Assembly: GCF_019139535.1 (NCBI RefSeq)
Contig: NZ_CP077073.1
Span: 2,818,501 to 2,882,500 of the forward strand
Origin: Pseudomonas muyukensis
GTDB taxonomy: Bacteria > Pseudomonadota > Gammaproteobacteria > Pseudomonadales > Pseudomonadaceae
Reading direction: 5' to 3'
Length of the DNA: 64,000 nucleotides
Shown here one piece after another: positions 1 through 12,167 of the stretch. Position 1 is the first letter of the stretch, and each line of letters begins with the position of its first letter. The notes beneath the pieces are model-generated. The model searched no databases. It saw only the letters and a program-made list of their open reading frames with translations, and was not told the origin of the DNA. A program made the translations under genes and the position numbers.

Positions 1-1
1 C

Positions 2-844
2 CGCGACTCGACCATCGTGGTCAGCAACCTGTCCGACGTGACCCGTGGCTCGACCTGGGTCGAGGACCTCAACCGCAATGCCGAGCCGCACAAGGGCAGC
101 ACCTTCATCATTGGCACCGAGCAGGACGACCTGATCCATGGCGGGCGTGGCAACGACTACCTCGAGGGCCGGGCCGGCAACGACACCTTCCGCGACGACG
201 GTGGCTTCAACCTGATCGATGGCGGTGCTGGCCATGACACCCTGAAGCTGCAGGATGCGCTGGCCAACCTGAGCATCGCCCGGGATGGCCAAGGCACCTT
301 GTATGTGCGCGACGCCGAGGGCGGCATCAGCCTGGTGCGCAACGTCGAGACCCTGGTCAGCAAGGAGTCGAGCCTGTTGATCTTCAGCAAGGAGGTCAGC
401 CATGCGGTGACGCCGGGTGGCTTGCTCGACAGCGGCAAGATCAATCCCTATGCCGTGTCGCACAGTGGTGGCCAGGGCAGCGACCAGTTGCTGGCCGGTA
501 ATCAGGGGCAGTGGCTGTTCGGCCTGGGCGGCGACGATCGCCTGGTGGGTGGGGCGGGCAACGATGTATTGGTCGGCGGGGCGGGCAACGATGTGCTCAG
601 TGGCGGCGGTGGCCGCGACACGTTCCTGTTCGACGGCGCGTTCGGCCAGGACCGGGTGCTGGACTTCACCGGGCAGGACCGGCTGGTGTTCATCGGCGTC
701 GAGGGTGGCACGGCGGCGCCGGACTGGCGGGCGCATGCCAGCCAGGTGGGCGATGACCTGGTGCTGAAGTTCGGCGGGGACAGCGTGACGTTGGTGGGGA
801 TCTCGGCTCAGGGGCTGGGGGACGGGCAGATCGTGATTGCCTGA
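2..844 (+). CDS. Secreted family I.3 lipase/polyurethanase, C-terminal part (partial)
   Basis: The frame is already open at base 2, so only the last 280 or so residues are present and the catalytic N-terminal domain lies off the left edge. The visible part has two clusters of RTX nonapeptides that bind calcium in a parallel beta-roll: one early (GGRGNDYLEG) and one near the end (GGAGNDVLVGGAGNDVLSGG). The C-terminus is a hydrophobic tail ending DGQIVIA, as in substrates of type I (ABC) secretion. The stretch TWVEDLNRNAEPH just before the first RTX cluster is typical of Pseudomonas TliA/PueA/PueB extracellular lipases, which act on triglycerides, esters and polyester polyurethanes. The family assignment is from remembered sequence. 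A mannuronan epimerase or protease also ends in RTX repeats but would lack that stretch. Confidence 0.82.
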   Translation, partial: RDSTIVVSNLSDVTRGSTWVEDLNRNAEPHKGSTFIIGTEQDDLIHGGRGNDYLEGRAGNDTFRDDGGFNLIDGGAGHDTLKLQDALANLSIARDGQGTLYVRDAEGGISLVRNVETLVSKESSLLIFSKEVSHAVTPGGLLDSGKINPYAVSHSGGQGSDQLLAGNQGQWLFGLGGDDRLVGGAGNDVLVGGAGNDVLSGGGGRDTFLFDGAFGQDRVLDFTGQDRLVFIGVEGGTAAPDWRAHASQVGDDLVLKFGGDSVTLVGISAQGLGDGQIVIA

Positions 845-901
845 AGGCACTTCGCGAGCCTGTAGGAGATCGTCCAGCCCTTTGGGCTGCGCTGTCCCCC
901 G

Positions 902-1016
902 GTGGGAGCGGCCTTGTGTCGCGAAAGGGCTGCGTAGCAGCCCCAGGATTTCAGCGTTGACGCAAAGATCGCCGGGGCCGCCATGCGGCCCTTTCGCGAC
1001 ACAAGGCCGTTCCCAC
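902..1016. repeat. Paired palindromic repeat (REP/BIME-like), copy 1
   Basis: Two arms of about 45 bases face each other. The left arm has GGAGCGGCCTTGTGTCGCG and the right arm its near-complement, separated by about 30 bases. Each arm also holds its own small hairpin (GGGCTGCGTAGCAGCCC in the left one). It lies between two convergent genes. Four further copies occur in this window. Confidence 0.85.
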
Positions 1017-1041
1017 AAAGAGCAGGTGACCACCTGATGAC

Positions 1042-1476
1042 TCAGGCGATCTCGCGCGAGTCGCGGATCATGTCCACGTGCGGGATGCCGGCTTCGAGGA
1101 ACTCCTCGCTGACCACGCGGAAACCCAGGCGCTCGTAGAACGGCGTGGCGTGCACCTGGGCGCTGAGCATCTGCTGCTTGAGGTCGCGGTTCTGCGCCTC
1201 GACGATCACCGCGCGCATCAGCGCATCGCCCACGTTCAGGCCGCGCCAGTCCTTGAGCACCGAGACCCGGCCGATGGTGCCGTCGGGCAGCAGGCGCGCG
1301 GTACCGATCGGGTAGTCGCCTTCGAGCGCCAGGAAATGCACGGCGCTGGGGTCTTCGGCATCGAATTCCAGCTCCGGCGGCACGTGCTGTTCGGCGACGA
1401 ACACGGCGCTGCGGATACGGTGGATGTCGGCGTTGTCTTTGTGCCAGTCGGCCAGGCGTACGCTGATTTTATTCAT
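1042..1476 (-). CDS. GNAT family N-acetyltransferase (ElaA-like)
   Basis: A 144-residue single-domain protein. It shows the GNAT pattern: an acetyl-CoA binding turn around residues 75-90 (IGRVSVLKDWRGLNVGDAL), preceded by a beta strand (GTARLLPDG) and followed by a C-terminal FYERLGF motif typical of the fold. The length and the start (VRLADWHKDNADIHRIRSAVF) suit the ElaA-like subgroup, whose substrates are mostly unknown. The start overlaps the end of the upstream hydroxylase gene by 8 bases, so the two are probably co-transcribed. The acceptor substrate cannot be told from sequence. Confidence 0.85.
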   Translation of the reverse strand: MNKISVRLADWHKDNADIHRIRSAVFVAEQHVPPELEFDAEDPSAVHFLALEGDYPIGTARLLPDGTIGRVSVLKDWRGLNVGDALMRAVIVEAQNRDLKQQMLSAQVHATPFYERLGFRVVSEEFLEAGIPHVDMIRDSREIA

Positions 1477-2641
1477 CGGCGAACCCCAGGCTGCCTTGCA
1501 TGACCAACTGCTGGACCAGCATCAGGCCGTCTTCGTCCTGCAGCCACTGGCCAAGGTTGTCGATGTGCAGGGCATCGGCGGCGCACACCAGCTTGAGCAG
1601 TTCGCGCAGTTTGGCCGGCAGTGGGCAGCTGCGCCCGCTGGCGAACAGCATCAGATCGTCGTTGAGCTCGGACCAGGCCATGCGTGCGCTTGGGTTGCGG
1701 ATCAGCACGGCGCCCTGTTCGAGGTAGTTGATCAGGTCCTGTTCGCTCAGCTCTTCACCGACAACCTGCTCAGGGTAGCGTGGCTCGGTCATGAACTGGC
1801 CGAACCAGGTCAGCAGCAGGTCCTTATCGTTCATGTGCTTGTCGATCAGCGCCTTGAGACGATCCAGGGCGTCGTGCTGGATCTGGTGCGGATCGGTCGC
1901 AGGCACGGCGTCGGCGTCGCTGTAGCGTTCTTCATCCGGCAGGAACTGGCCGAGGAAGTCGGTGAAGTGGGTCAGCACCTCGGCGGCGCTCGGTGCGCGG
2001 AAACCGACCGAGTAGGTCAGGCAGGCGTCCTCGGCCACGCCGTAGTGGGCCAGGCGCGGCGGCAGGTAGAGCATGTCGCCCGGCTCCAGGGTCCATTCCT
2101 CGCTCTGCTCGAAGCCGGCGAGGATGCGCAGGTCGGCATGGTCGATCAGCGGGCTGTCGCTGTTGCACATCTGGCCGACTTTCCAGTTGCGCTTGCCATC
2201 GCCTTGCAGCAGGAACACGTCGTAGTTGTCGAAGTGCGGGCCGACGCTGCCGCCGGGGGCTGCATAGCTGATCATCACATCGTCGATGCGCCAGCTGGGC
2301 AGGAAGCGGAACGCTTCGAGCAGTTCGGCCACTTCCGGTACGAACTGGTCGACGGCTTGTACCAGCAGGGTCCAGTCACGCTCGGGCAGGTCGGCGAAGG
2401 CGTCCTCGGCGAACGGGCCGCGGCGCAGTTCCCACGGACGCTCGCCGTGCTCGAGCACCAGGCGCGACTCGACTTCTTCTTCAAGGGCCAGGCCGGCCAG
2501 TTCGTCGGCATCGATGGGGCTGACGAAGTCGGGGAAGGCCTGACGCACCAGCAGCGGCTTCTTCTGCCAGTAGTCGCGCAGGAATTCACGGGCCGTGAGG
2601 CCGCCCAGCAGTTGCAGTGGAGTATCAGAATTCATGTTCAA
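1469..2641 (-). CDS. roxA: Ribosomal protein uL16 arginine hydroxylase (JmjC/cupin-4 type)
   Basis: A 390-residue Fe(II)/2-oxoglutarate oxygenase of the YcfD/RoxA family, which hydroxylates an arginine of ribosomal protein uL16 in an oxygen-dependent way. The iron-binding triad is visible: H136 and D138 in GPHFDNYDVFL and H199 in PPRLAHYGV. R215 (SVGFRAPS) is the likely 2-oxoglutarate ligand. The rest of the protein matches the C-terminal dimerisation and winged-helix part, and the length agrees with the family. It is followed by the GNAT gene with an 8-base overlap. The terminator of purB lies just upstream, so it probably has its own promoter in the short gap at 2642-2677. Confidence 0.9.
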   Translation of the reverse strand: MNMNSDTPLQLLGGLTAREFLRDYWQKKPLLVRQAFPDFVSPIDADELAGLALEEEVESRLVLEHGERPWELRRGPFAEDAFADLPERDWTLLVQAVDQFVPEVAELLEAFRFLPSWRIDDVMISYAAPGGSVGPHFDNYDVFLLQGDGKRNWKVGQMCNSDSPLIDHADLRILAGFEQSEEWTLEPGDMLYLPPRLAHYGVAEDACLTYSVGFRAPSAAEVLTHFTDFLGQFLPDEERYSDADAVPATDPHQIQHDALDRLKALIDKHMNDKDLLLTWFGQFMTEPRYPEQVVGEELSEQDLINYLEQGAVLIRNPSARMAWSELNDDLMLFASGRSCPLPAKLRELLKLVCAADALHIDNLGQWLQDEDGLMLVQQLVMQGSLGFADE

Positions 2642-2677
2642 CCTATTGAAAAAACGTAGTTTTCGTACGGGAATAAA

Positions 2678-2700
2678 AACGCCCGGCCAGGCCGGGCGTT
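2678..2700 (-). terminator. Rho-independent terminator of purB
   Basis: An 11-base inverted repeat, AACGCCCGGCC (2678-2688) with GGCCGGGCGTT (2690-2700), sits 16 bases past the purB stop. Read on the minus strand it runs into TTTTTATTC. Confidence 0.9.
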
Positions 2701-2716
2701 GTACGCGACGGTCAGC

Positions 2717-4183
<1,467 letters not shown>

Positions 4184-4199
4184 TCATGTTGCGATCCCC

Positions 4200-4316
4200 T
4201 GTAGGAGCGGCCTTGTGTCGCGCAAGGGCTGCGCAGCAGCCCCGGCAATCTTGAGCCAGGCTCGAGATCCTGGGGCCGCGCTGCGGCCCTTTCGCGACAC
4301 AAGGCCGCTCCTGCAG
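4200..4316. repeat. Paired palindromic repeat (REP/BIME-like), copy 2
   Basis: Same two-armed structure as the copy at 902-1016: GTAGGAGCGGCCTTGTGTCG on the left and its complement on the right, with inner hairpins. It lies just past the hflD stop codon and about 110 bases upstream of the purB start. Confidence 0.85.
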
Positions 4317-4324
4317 GTTGTGCG

Positions 4325-4951
4325 TCAATCGTTGGTGCGCGTCATCCCGTACAGCTCATTGAGCAGCTTGCGCCGGCTGAACACCAGCTGCCAGCGGTGC
4401 CCGCCCAGCTGGCGCCACAGGCGCGCGGCGCGGATGCCGGCCAGCAGCAGGGCGCGGATCTTCGAGGCGTTGCTCGGCTGCTGCAGGAAGCGCATGTCGC
4501 CATGCACCTGGATGCGTTGGCGCAGGGTGCTCAGGGTGTCCTGGTACAAGGCTCCGCTGGAAGCGATGACGTTTTCATGAACCAGGCCGAAATGCTCGGC
4601 CTGGGACTGGATCTGTGGCAGGCGGTTGCCGATGGTGTCGAGCATGTCGCCGCGCTTGTTCAGCTGGCGCTCCAGGCCGAGCATCGACAGGGCGTAGCGC
4701 AGTGGTTCGCGCTGCAGGCTGCTGGGGTCGCGCTCCAGGGCGCCGACCAGGGCGCGGTAGCCGTCGCGCAGGTTGAGGTCGTCGCCGCCGAACACCTCGA
4801 GGGTGTTCTTGGGGTCGACCACCAGCAGGCTGCCGAGCATGCAGCCGATATTGGCCTCGCTGGCCTGGCCGGTGCGGGCGATGCGATCGACCAGCACCGC
4901 GGCCTGGAACACGCCGCCGAGGGCGATCAACTGCTCCTGCAGGTTGCTCAT
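4325..4951 (-). CDS. hflD: HflD family high-frequency lysogenisation regulator homologue
   Basis: A 208-residue, mostly helical protein of the HflD (YcfC) family. In E. coli the protein is peripheral to the inner membrane and was described as binding lambda CII; its normal role is unclear. The start [18 protein letters not shown] is the usual one. Its ATG overlaps the mnmA stop as ATGA (4948-4951), which shows translational coupling. A longer open frame upstream is a shadow of mnmA. The mnmA-hflD pairing and the nearby purB support the assignment more strongly than any single motif, since the family has no catalytic signature. Confidence 0.92.
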   Translation of the reverse strand: MSNLQEQLIALGGVFQAAVLVDRIARTGQASEANIGCMLGSLLVVDPKNTLEVFGGDDLNLRDGYRALVGALERDPSSLQREPLRYALSMLGLERQLNKRGDMLDTIGNRLPQIQSQAEHFGLVHENVIASSGALYQDTLSTLRQRIQVHGDMRFLQQPSNASKIRALLLAGIRAARLWRQLGGHRWQLVFSRRKLLNELYGMTRTND

Positions 4952-6072
4952 GCGCGTGGGCTCCACGGCTCGGCCACTTCGATCACGCCGCCGCCCAGGC
5001 ACACGTCGCCGTCGTAGAACACCACCGACTGGCCCGGGGTGACGGCGCGCTGTGGTTCGTCGAACAGCGCGCGGTAGCCGTGCTCGGTGCGCTCCAGGGT
5101 GCACTGCTGGTCGCCCTGGCGGTAGCGCACCTTGGCCGTGAGGCGGCGCGGGCTGGACAGGTCGAGGGGGTTGACCCAGAAGATCTCCGAGGCCAGCAGG
5201 GCGCGGGAGAACAGCCACGGGTGCTCGTTACCCTGGCCGACTACCAGCACATTGCGCGAGAGGTCTTTTTCCAGCACGTACCACGGCTCGTCGCCGGCGT
5301 CCTTCAGGCCGCCTATGCCCAGGCCCTGGCGCTGGCCGATGGTGTGGTACATCAGGCCGTGGTGCTGGCCGATCACTTCACCTGCGGTGGTCTGGATCTC
5401 GCCCGGCTGGGCCGGCAGGTACTGCTTGAGGAAGTCGCTGAAACGGCGCTCACCGATGAAGCAGATGCCGGTGGAGTCCTTTTTCTTCGCGGTGGCCAGG
5501 CCGTGTTTCTCGGCGATGGCGCGGACCTCGGGCTTTTCCAGCTCGCCGACCGGGAACAGGGTGCGGGCAATTTCCGCGCCGCCCACGGCGTGCAGGAAGT
5601 AGCTCTGGTCCTTGTTCGGATCCAGGCCCTTGAGCAGCTCGGTGAGCGCGCCGGTGTCGCGGCGGCGCACGTAGTGGCCGGTGGCGATCAGGTCGGCGCC
5701 CAGGGACAGGGCGTAGTCGAGGAACGCCTTGAACTTGATCTCGCGGTTGCAGAGGATGTCCGGGTTGGGCGTGCGGCCGGCCTTGTACTCCTCGAGGAAG
5801 TGCTCGAACACGTTGTCCCAGTATTCGGCGGCGAAGTTGGCGGTGTGCAGCTTGATGCCGATGCGGTCGCACACGGCCTGGGCGTCGGCCAGGTCTTCGC
5901 GGGCGGTGCAGTATTCGGTGCCGTCGTCCTCTTCCCAGTTCTTCATGAACAGACCTTCCACCTGGTAACCCTGCTCCATGAGCAGGAGGGCGGAGACGGA
6001 AGAGTCCACGCCGCCGGACATGCCGACGATGACGCGGGTCTTGGCGGGGTCTTTGAGTGCTGGGCTGGTCAT
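4948..6072 (-). CDS. mnmA: tRNA-specific 2-thiouridylase MnmA
   Basis: A 374-residue enzyme that puts sulfur on U34 of tRNA-Lys, -Glu and -Gln (the s2U part of mnm5s2U). The ATP-binding PP-loop is SGGVDSS at residues 19-25. The two catalytic cysteines are both present: C108 in PNPDILCN and C204 in STGICFIG. The sulfur is delivered by the Tus relay, whose genes tusD, C, B and E also lie in this window (30199-31580), so both ends of one pathway are visible. It ends in a 4-base overlap with hflD. It begins 51 bases after the Nudix gene, on the same strand, so nudJ-mnmA-hflD look like one operon. Confidence 0.97.
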   Translation of the reverse strand: MTSPALKDPAKTRVIVGMSGGVDSSVSALLLMEQGYQVEGLFMKNWEEDDGTEYCTAREDLADAQAVCDRIGIKLHTANFAAEYWDNVFEHFLEEYKAGRTPNPDILCNREIKFKAFLDYALSLGADLIATGHYVRRRDTGALTELLKGLDPNKDQSYFLHAVGGAEIARTLFPVGELEKPEVRAIAEKHGLATAKKKDSTGICFIGERRFSDFLKQYLPAQPGEIQTTAGEVIGQHHGLMYHTIGQRQGLGIGGLKDAGDEPWYVLEKDLSRNVLVVGQGNEHPWLFSRALLASEIFWVNPLDLSSPRRLTAKVRYRQGDQQCTLERTEHGYRALFDEPQRAVTPGQSVVFYDGDVCLGGGVIEVAEPWSPRA

Positions 6073-6123
6073 GGCTACCGGTGTGTATCAGAGGGGAAAA
6101 ACGCCGATTCTATCAAACCGGTG

Positions 6124-6564
6124 TCAGTCGCGCAGCAGTTCGAGGCTGTGCAGCGGGCCTTTGCGGTAGTCCTCCAGGCAGCGCGGTACCAGTTCGCTGC
6201 GCCAGCGCGACGGCTCGGCCAGCAGTTCGTCGCGGCTCAGCCACACGGCGCGGACGATGTCGCTGTCCAGGGCCAGGTCGGCGTGGTGGCGCAGCGGGCG
6301 GGCGGCGAAGCAGATGCGCTGGTAGGTGACGCCGTTGCTGGGGGCGGTATACAGGTAGATGCCGACCACGCCGGTGAGCTCGACCTCCCAGGCGGTTTCC
6401 TCGAGGGTTTCGCGCAGGGCGGCCTGGGTGATGGTTTCGTTGGGCTGCAGGTGGCCGGCGGGTTGGTTGAAGACGTGCTGGCCGGCCTTGAACTCCTCGA
6501 CGAAGAGAAACTTGCCTTCGGCTTCGACGATGGTGGCGACAGTGATGTGGGGTTGCCAGGTCAT
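6124..6564 (-). CDS. nudJ: Nudix hydrolase, NudJ-like
   Basis: A 146-residue Nudix pyrophosphatase. The Nudix box starts at G37: GHLQPNETITQ, then RETLEET with the metal-binding glutamates E52, E55 and E56. One deviation is visible: the consensus glycine after EEx is alanine (EETAWEV, A58). The surrounding HVFNQPAGHLQPNET is characteristic of the NudJ (YmfB) branch, known in E. coli as an HMP-pyrophosphate and nucleoside di/triphosphate phosphatase. Location next to mnmA is conserved across gammaproteobacteria. It appears to be the first gene of the nudJ-mnmA-hflD operon. The true substrate cannot be read from the sequence. Confidence 0.88.
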   Translation of the reverse strand: MTWQPHITVATIVEAEGKFLFVEEFKAGQHVFNQPAGHLQPNETITQAALRETLEETAWEVELTGVVGIYLYTAPSNGVTYQRICFAARPLRHHADLALDSDIVRAVWLSRDELLAEPSRWRSELVPRCLEDYRKGPLHSLELLRD

Positions 6565-6592
6565 GGGCGATTCCTACGGTTGGCGCGTGCCT

Positions 6593-6709
6593 TGTAGGAG
6601 CGGCCTTGTGTCGCGAAAGGGCTGCGAAGCGGCCCCAGGTTTTCAGCTTCGCAGCAGAAATTGCCGGGGCCGCGTTGCGGCCCTTTCGCGACACAAGGCC
6701 GCTCCTACA
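6593..6709. repeat. Paired palindromic repeat (REP/BIME-like), copy 3
   Basis: The most regular copy: TGTAGGAGCGGCCTTGTGTC on the left and its exact complement ending GGCCGCTCCTACA on the right, each arm with an inner hairpin. It lies between the idh terminator and the start of nudJ. Confidence 0.88.
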
Positions 6710-6733
6710 AAGGCTCGTATCAGTTCTGCAGAA

Positions 6734-6768
6734 AGCACAAACCCCGGTGCGTGGCCGGGGTTTGTGCT
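6734..6768 (-). terminator. Terminator of idh
   Basis: A perfect 14-base stem, AGCACAAACCCCGG (6734-6747) and CCGGGGTTTGTGCT (6755-6768), with a 7-base loop, 18 bases past the idh stop. On the minus strand it is followed by only two T residues and a C, so the uridine tract is weak. Confidence 0.75.
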
Positions 6769-6785
6769 GTTACTTCAAGCGAACC

Positions 6786-9352
<2,567 letters not shown>

Positions 9353-10420
9353 TCACTCGCCCAGGCGCTGCTCGCGTGACGGCGGGTAGCCGAAATACGC
9401 CGCGTAGCACTTGCTGAAGTGCGACACCGAGACGAAGCCGCAGGCCACCGCCACCTCCATTACCGACAGGTCCGAATACTGCAGCAGGCGCCGGCTCTTG
9501 GTGATGCGCAGCTCCATGTAGTAGCGCCGCGGCGAGGTGCCGAGCTGGGCCTGGAACAGCCGGTCGATCTGCCGCCGGGAGCGCCCCGAGTAGGCGGCCA
9601 GTTGGTCGAGGCTGAGGGTTTCCTCGAGGTTGTTCTCCATCAGCTCGACGATGGTGCGCAGGTGCAGGCTCATGGACTTCTTCGCCCCGGGGCCGACCTG
9701 GCGGTAGCGTGCGCCGGAGAACGAGAGGATTTCCTCCACGCCCTCGGCCAGGGCGTCGCCATGCAGGCGGCGCACCAGGCCGAGCATCAGCTCCATGGCG
9801 CCGTTGGGGCTGGCGGCGGTTAGGCGGTCGCGGTCGAGGGTGAAGCTGGCCGGGGTGATACGCGCCTGCGGGCTGATCTCGCCAAGGCTGGCGCGTTGTT
9901 CGGGGTGCACGCTGCAGCCGTAGTCGTCCAGGGCACCGGCGCGGCCGAGGAACCAGGCGCCGTTCCACAGCCCGCCGAGGGTCATGCCCTGGGCGGCGCA
10001 GTCGGCCAGCAAACGGTCAAGACCGGGGTACTTCAAGGGGGTGCGCAGGCCGCCGCAGATCACCAGCAGGTCGAGTTCGGTCAGCGAGCCGGGGGCCAGT
10101 GGCGTGGCGATCAGCTCCAGGCCCAGGTCGCTGAGCACCCGGTCGCCGTCCAGTGACAGCGGGGTGTAGGCGAAGCTGTCGGCGCGCAGCAGGTTGGCGG
10201 TGACCAGCACGTCCATGGCCACCGTGAAACTGGCCATGGAGAAGTGTTCGAGCAGGACGAAGTCGACCCGGTAGGGACGCTGCGCGCCGGCCTCGGCGGG
10301 CTTGAGCCGCAGCATGTTGCTGGTGCTGGTCTTCTTGCTGAACTGGCGTGGCGTGGGCACTGCGGACTCCGCTGGCGGGCTGGCGCGGCTGAGTGTGCGT
10401 CGGCTGGGAGGGAAAGACAA
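9353..10420 (-). CDS. GlxA-family transcriptional regulator (DJ-1/PfpI domain plus AraC HTH)
   Basis: A 355-residue protein. After a poorly conserved N-terminal stretch of about 45 residues, a class I glutamine amidotransferase-like (DJ-1/PfpI) domain runs from about residue 48 to 215 (VDFVLLEHFSMASF, LLVICGGLRTPL, GGLWNGAWFLGRAGALDD). The usual nucleophile cysteine is replaced by asparagine in LWNGAW, so the domain is probably a ligand sensor. The C-terminal AraC double helix-turn-helix covers about 255-350 (LSLDQLAAYSGRSRRQIDRLF and VAVACGFVSVSHFSKCYAAYFG). Relatives such as GbdR, CdhR and ArgR control amine and amino acid catabolism, but no such operon adjoins it. The true start may be the internal methionine at residue 36. 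Confidence 0.85.
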   Translation of the reverse strand: MSFPPSRRTLSRASPPAESAVPTPRQFSKKTSTSNMLRLKPAEAGAQRPYRVDFVLLEHFSMASFTVAMDVLVTANLLRADSFAYTPLSLDGDRVLSDLGLELIATPLAPGSLTELDLLVICGGLRTPLKYPGLDRLLADCAAQGMTLGGLWNGAWFLGRAGALDDYGCSVHPEQRASLGEISPQARITPASFTLDRDRLTAASPNGAMELMLGLVRRLHGDALAEGVEEILSFSGARYRQVGPGAKKSMSLHLRTIVELMENNLEETLSLDQLAAYSGRSRRQIDRLFQAQLGTSPRRYYMELRITKSRRLLQYSDLSVMEVAVACGFVSVSHFSKCYAAYFGYPPSREQRLGE

Positions 10421-10483
10421 CAGGGCGCACGGCGCTTTGGGCTATGCTGGCGGTCCTGTGCCTTTACCGGGATCCTGCCCCTC

Positions 10484-10948
10484 ATGAAATACGCCGTCGC
10501 CCTGTTGTTCAGCCTGGTGCCGCTGCTGGCCCACGCCCTTGAGCCGGGCGATGCCCTGGCGCCCTGGACCTTGCTCGACCAGCATGATCAGCCCTACAGC
10601 CTGGGCCCTGACACCCGCGTGCTGCTGGTGGCCCGCGACATGGAGGCGGCGCGCTTGGTCAAGGCCGCCCTGGCCGAGCGCCCGAAGGGCTACCTGGAAG
10701 CCCGCCAGGCGGTGTTCGTCGCCGATATCCAGCGTATGCCGGCGTTGATCAGCAAGCTGTTCGCGGTGCCAGCGATGCGTGATTACTCCTACCGGGTGAT
10801 GCTCGATCGCCAGGGCCGGGTGGCCAGCCGCTACGCAGCGGACGCGGGCAAGGTGCTGTGGCTGACCCTGGACCACGGCAAGCTGGTGGCGCAGCAGTCG
10901 TTCAGTGACGCGCAGGCGCTGGGCGCAGCGCTGGAGCGTTTTCGCTAG
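10484..10948 (+). CDS. Small exported protein, possibly thioredoxin-fold
   Basis: A 154-residue protein with a clear signal peptide (MKYAVALLFSLVPLLAHA, cleavage near residue 18), so it is periplasmic or secreted. The mature part starts LEPGDALAPWTLLDQHDQPYSL, which resembles the opening of peroxiredoxin/thioredoxin-like domains of the YtfJ kind. No CxxC or peroxidatic cysteine is present; the mature protein has no cysteine at all. The phrase MLDRQGRVASRYAAD fits the beta-turn of that fold. The frame is open further upstream but the ATG at 10484 gives the signal peptide. It is divergent from the GlxA-type regulator. The function is unknown; the fold is an inference. Confidence 0.7.
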   Translation: MKYAVALLFSLVPLLAHALEPGDALAPWTLLDQHDQPYSLGPDTRVLLVARDMEAARLVKAALAERPKGYLEARQAVFVADIQRMPALISKLFAVPAMRDYSYRVMLDRQGRVASRYAADAGKVLWLTLDHGKLVAQQSFSDAQALGAALERFR

Positions 10949-11005
10949 GAGCCGGCCTTGCCGGCGCCAGGCCCGGCGGTGCTTGCTTGGCCAGCAAGCT
11001 GGCGT

Positions 11006-11758
11006 CTACCGGGCCCATGCAGCCTGGAGCAATGCCGGCAACACCTCGCCCGCTGTTGCGGCGAGGGCGAATTCCCTGGGGTGACCGGTCAGCACCGGCT
11101 GCGGATTGACATGCACCAGGGTCGCGCCGGCCGCCAGCGCCAGCCGTGGAATCGACGCCGCCGGTTGCACCAGGCCAGAGGTGCCCACCGACAGCACCAG
11201 GTCGCAATGCTCGGCGGCGGCGAAGGCGCGTTCCAGCGTGTGCCCCGGCAGCGATTCGCCGAACCACACCACGCCGGGGCGCACTGGGCCGGCGCAGTAG
11301 GCGCAGCGTGGGGGCGCGATGCGCCGGCCTTCGCCTGCGTGCTTAGCCGGCGCCGGCATGTTGCGCACCGGTTTGGCGCAATCGAAGCAGCGAAAGGCCT
11401 CCAGGCGCCCGTGCAGGTGCAGCACATCGCGGCTGCCGGCGCGCTCATGCAGGTCATCGACGTTCTGGGTAACCAGGGTCAGCTGCGCCACCCGTGTCGC
11501 CAGTTCGGCAATGGCCAGGTGCGCTGGGTTGGGCCGGGCCTCGGCAATGCCGGCGCGACGCATTTCATACCAGCCCCAGACCAGCGCCGGGTCGGCGCGA
11601 AAACCGTCGGCGCTGGCCAGTTGCACCGGGTCGAAGCGTTCCCACAAGCCGCTGAGTTTGTCGCGAAAGGTGGCGATGCCACTTTCCGCGGACACGCCGG
11701 CGCCGGTGAACACCAGCACATGGCGGGCCTGGGCCAGCAGGGTCGGGTCAAAAGGCAT
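11006..11758 (-). CDS. cobB: NAD-dependent protein deacylase of the sirtuin family (SIRT5/CobB-like)
   Basis: A 250-residue sirtuin. The NAD-binding motifs are GAGVSAESGIATFR (19-32) and TQNVDDLHERAG (97-108). The catalytic histidine is H116 (LHLHG) and the zinc is held by C124, C127, C152 and C155. The pair Y64 and R67 in WYEMRR is the YxxR signature of class III sirtuins, which prefer succinyl and malonyl lysine over acetyl lysine. It consumes NAD+ and yields nicotinamide and O-acyl-ADP-ribose. The start was placed at MPFDPTLLAQARHVLVFTGAG; the open frame continues 37 codons upstream without sirtuin character. It is convergent with the small exported protein gene. Confidence 0.93.
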   Translation of the reverse strand: MPFDPTLLAQARHVLVFTGAGVSAESGIATFRDKLSGLWERFDPVQLASADGFRADPALVWGWYEMRRAGIAEARPNPAHLAIAELATRVAQLTLVTQNVDDLHERAGSRDVLHLHGRLEAFRCFDCAKPVRNMPAPAKHAGEGRRIAPPRCAYCAGPVRPGVVWFGESLPGHTLERAFAAAEHCDLVLSVGTSGLVQPAASIPRLALAAGATLVHVNPQPVLTGHPREFALAATAGEVLPALLQAAWAR

Positions 11759-11886
11759 GCAGGGTCTCCGGCAGGCGGGGCAGAGCGGTCGCCCACTTTG
11801 CCAAGGCGCCCGGGGCGGCACAAGATCCGACTGAACCCTGAGCCACGCAGGCAACCCAAGGTGGTACATGCCAACGGGAGATACTC

Positions 11887-12099
11887 ATGGAAATCGGAAC
11901 GATCTGGTTCGTCGTCGCGCTGCTGGTCATCCTCCTGGAGATCTGGGCCATCTGGCACATCATTGGCAGCGACCGGCGCGCCGAGCGCAAGATGCTGTGG
12001 GTGGTGTTCGTCGTCTACGCGCCGTTCCCCGGCCTGCTGTTCTGGGCCTGGCGCGGGCCGCGCGCGGTCAAGGGCCGGGCCGTGCTGGAGGAGAAATGA
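11887..12099 (+). CDS. Small membrane protein, PLDc_N domain
   Basis: A 70-residue protein with two membrane helices: about residues 5-26 (IWFVVALLVILLEIWAIWHII) and 38-56 (MLWVVFVVYAPFPGLLFWAW), linked by a charged loop (GSDRRAERK). The spacing and the W-VFV--PFPG-L pattern fit the PLDc_N (phospholipase D N-terminal) domain, found as a stand-alone inner membrane protein in many proteobacteria. A ribosome site (GGGAG) precedes the ATG. Nothing suggests an enzymatic activity, since the phospholipase part is absent. Confidence 0.8.
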   Translation: MEIGTIWFVVALLVILLEIWAIWHIIGSDRRAERKMLWVVFVVYAPFPGLLFWAWRGPRAVKGRAVLEEK

Positions 12100-12167
12100 T
12101 CGGGCTTGACCTCGAGTTAAGCCAAGGTCTGATACTCGCTCGCGCCTATCTTTAATGGAGCGATGCC

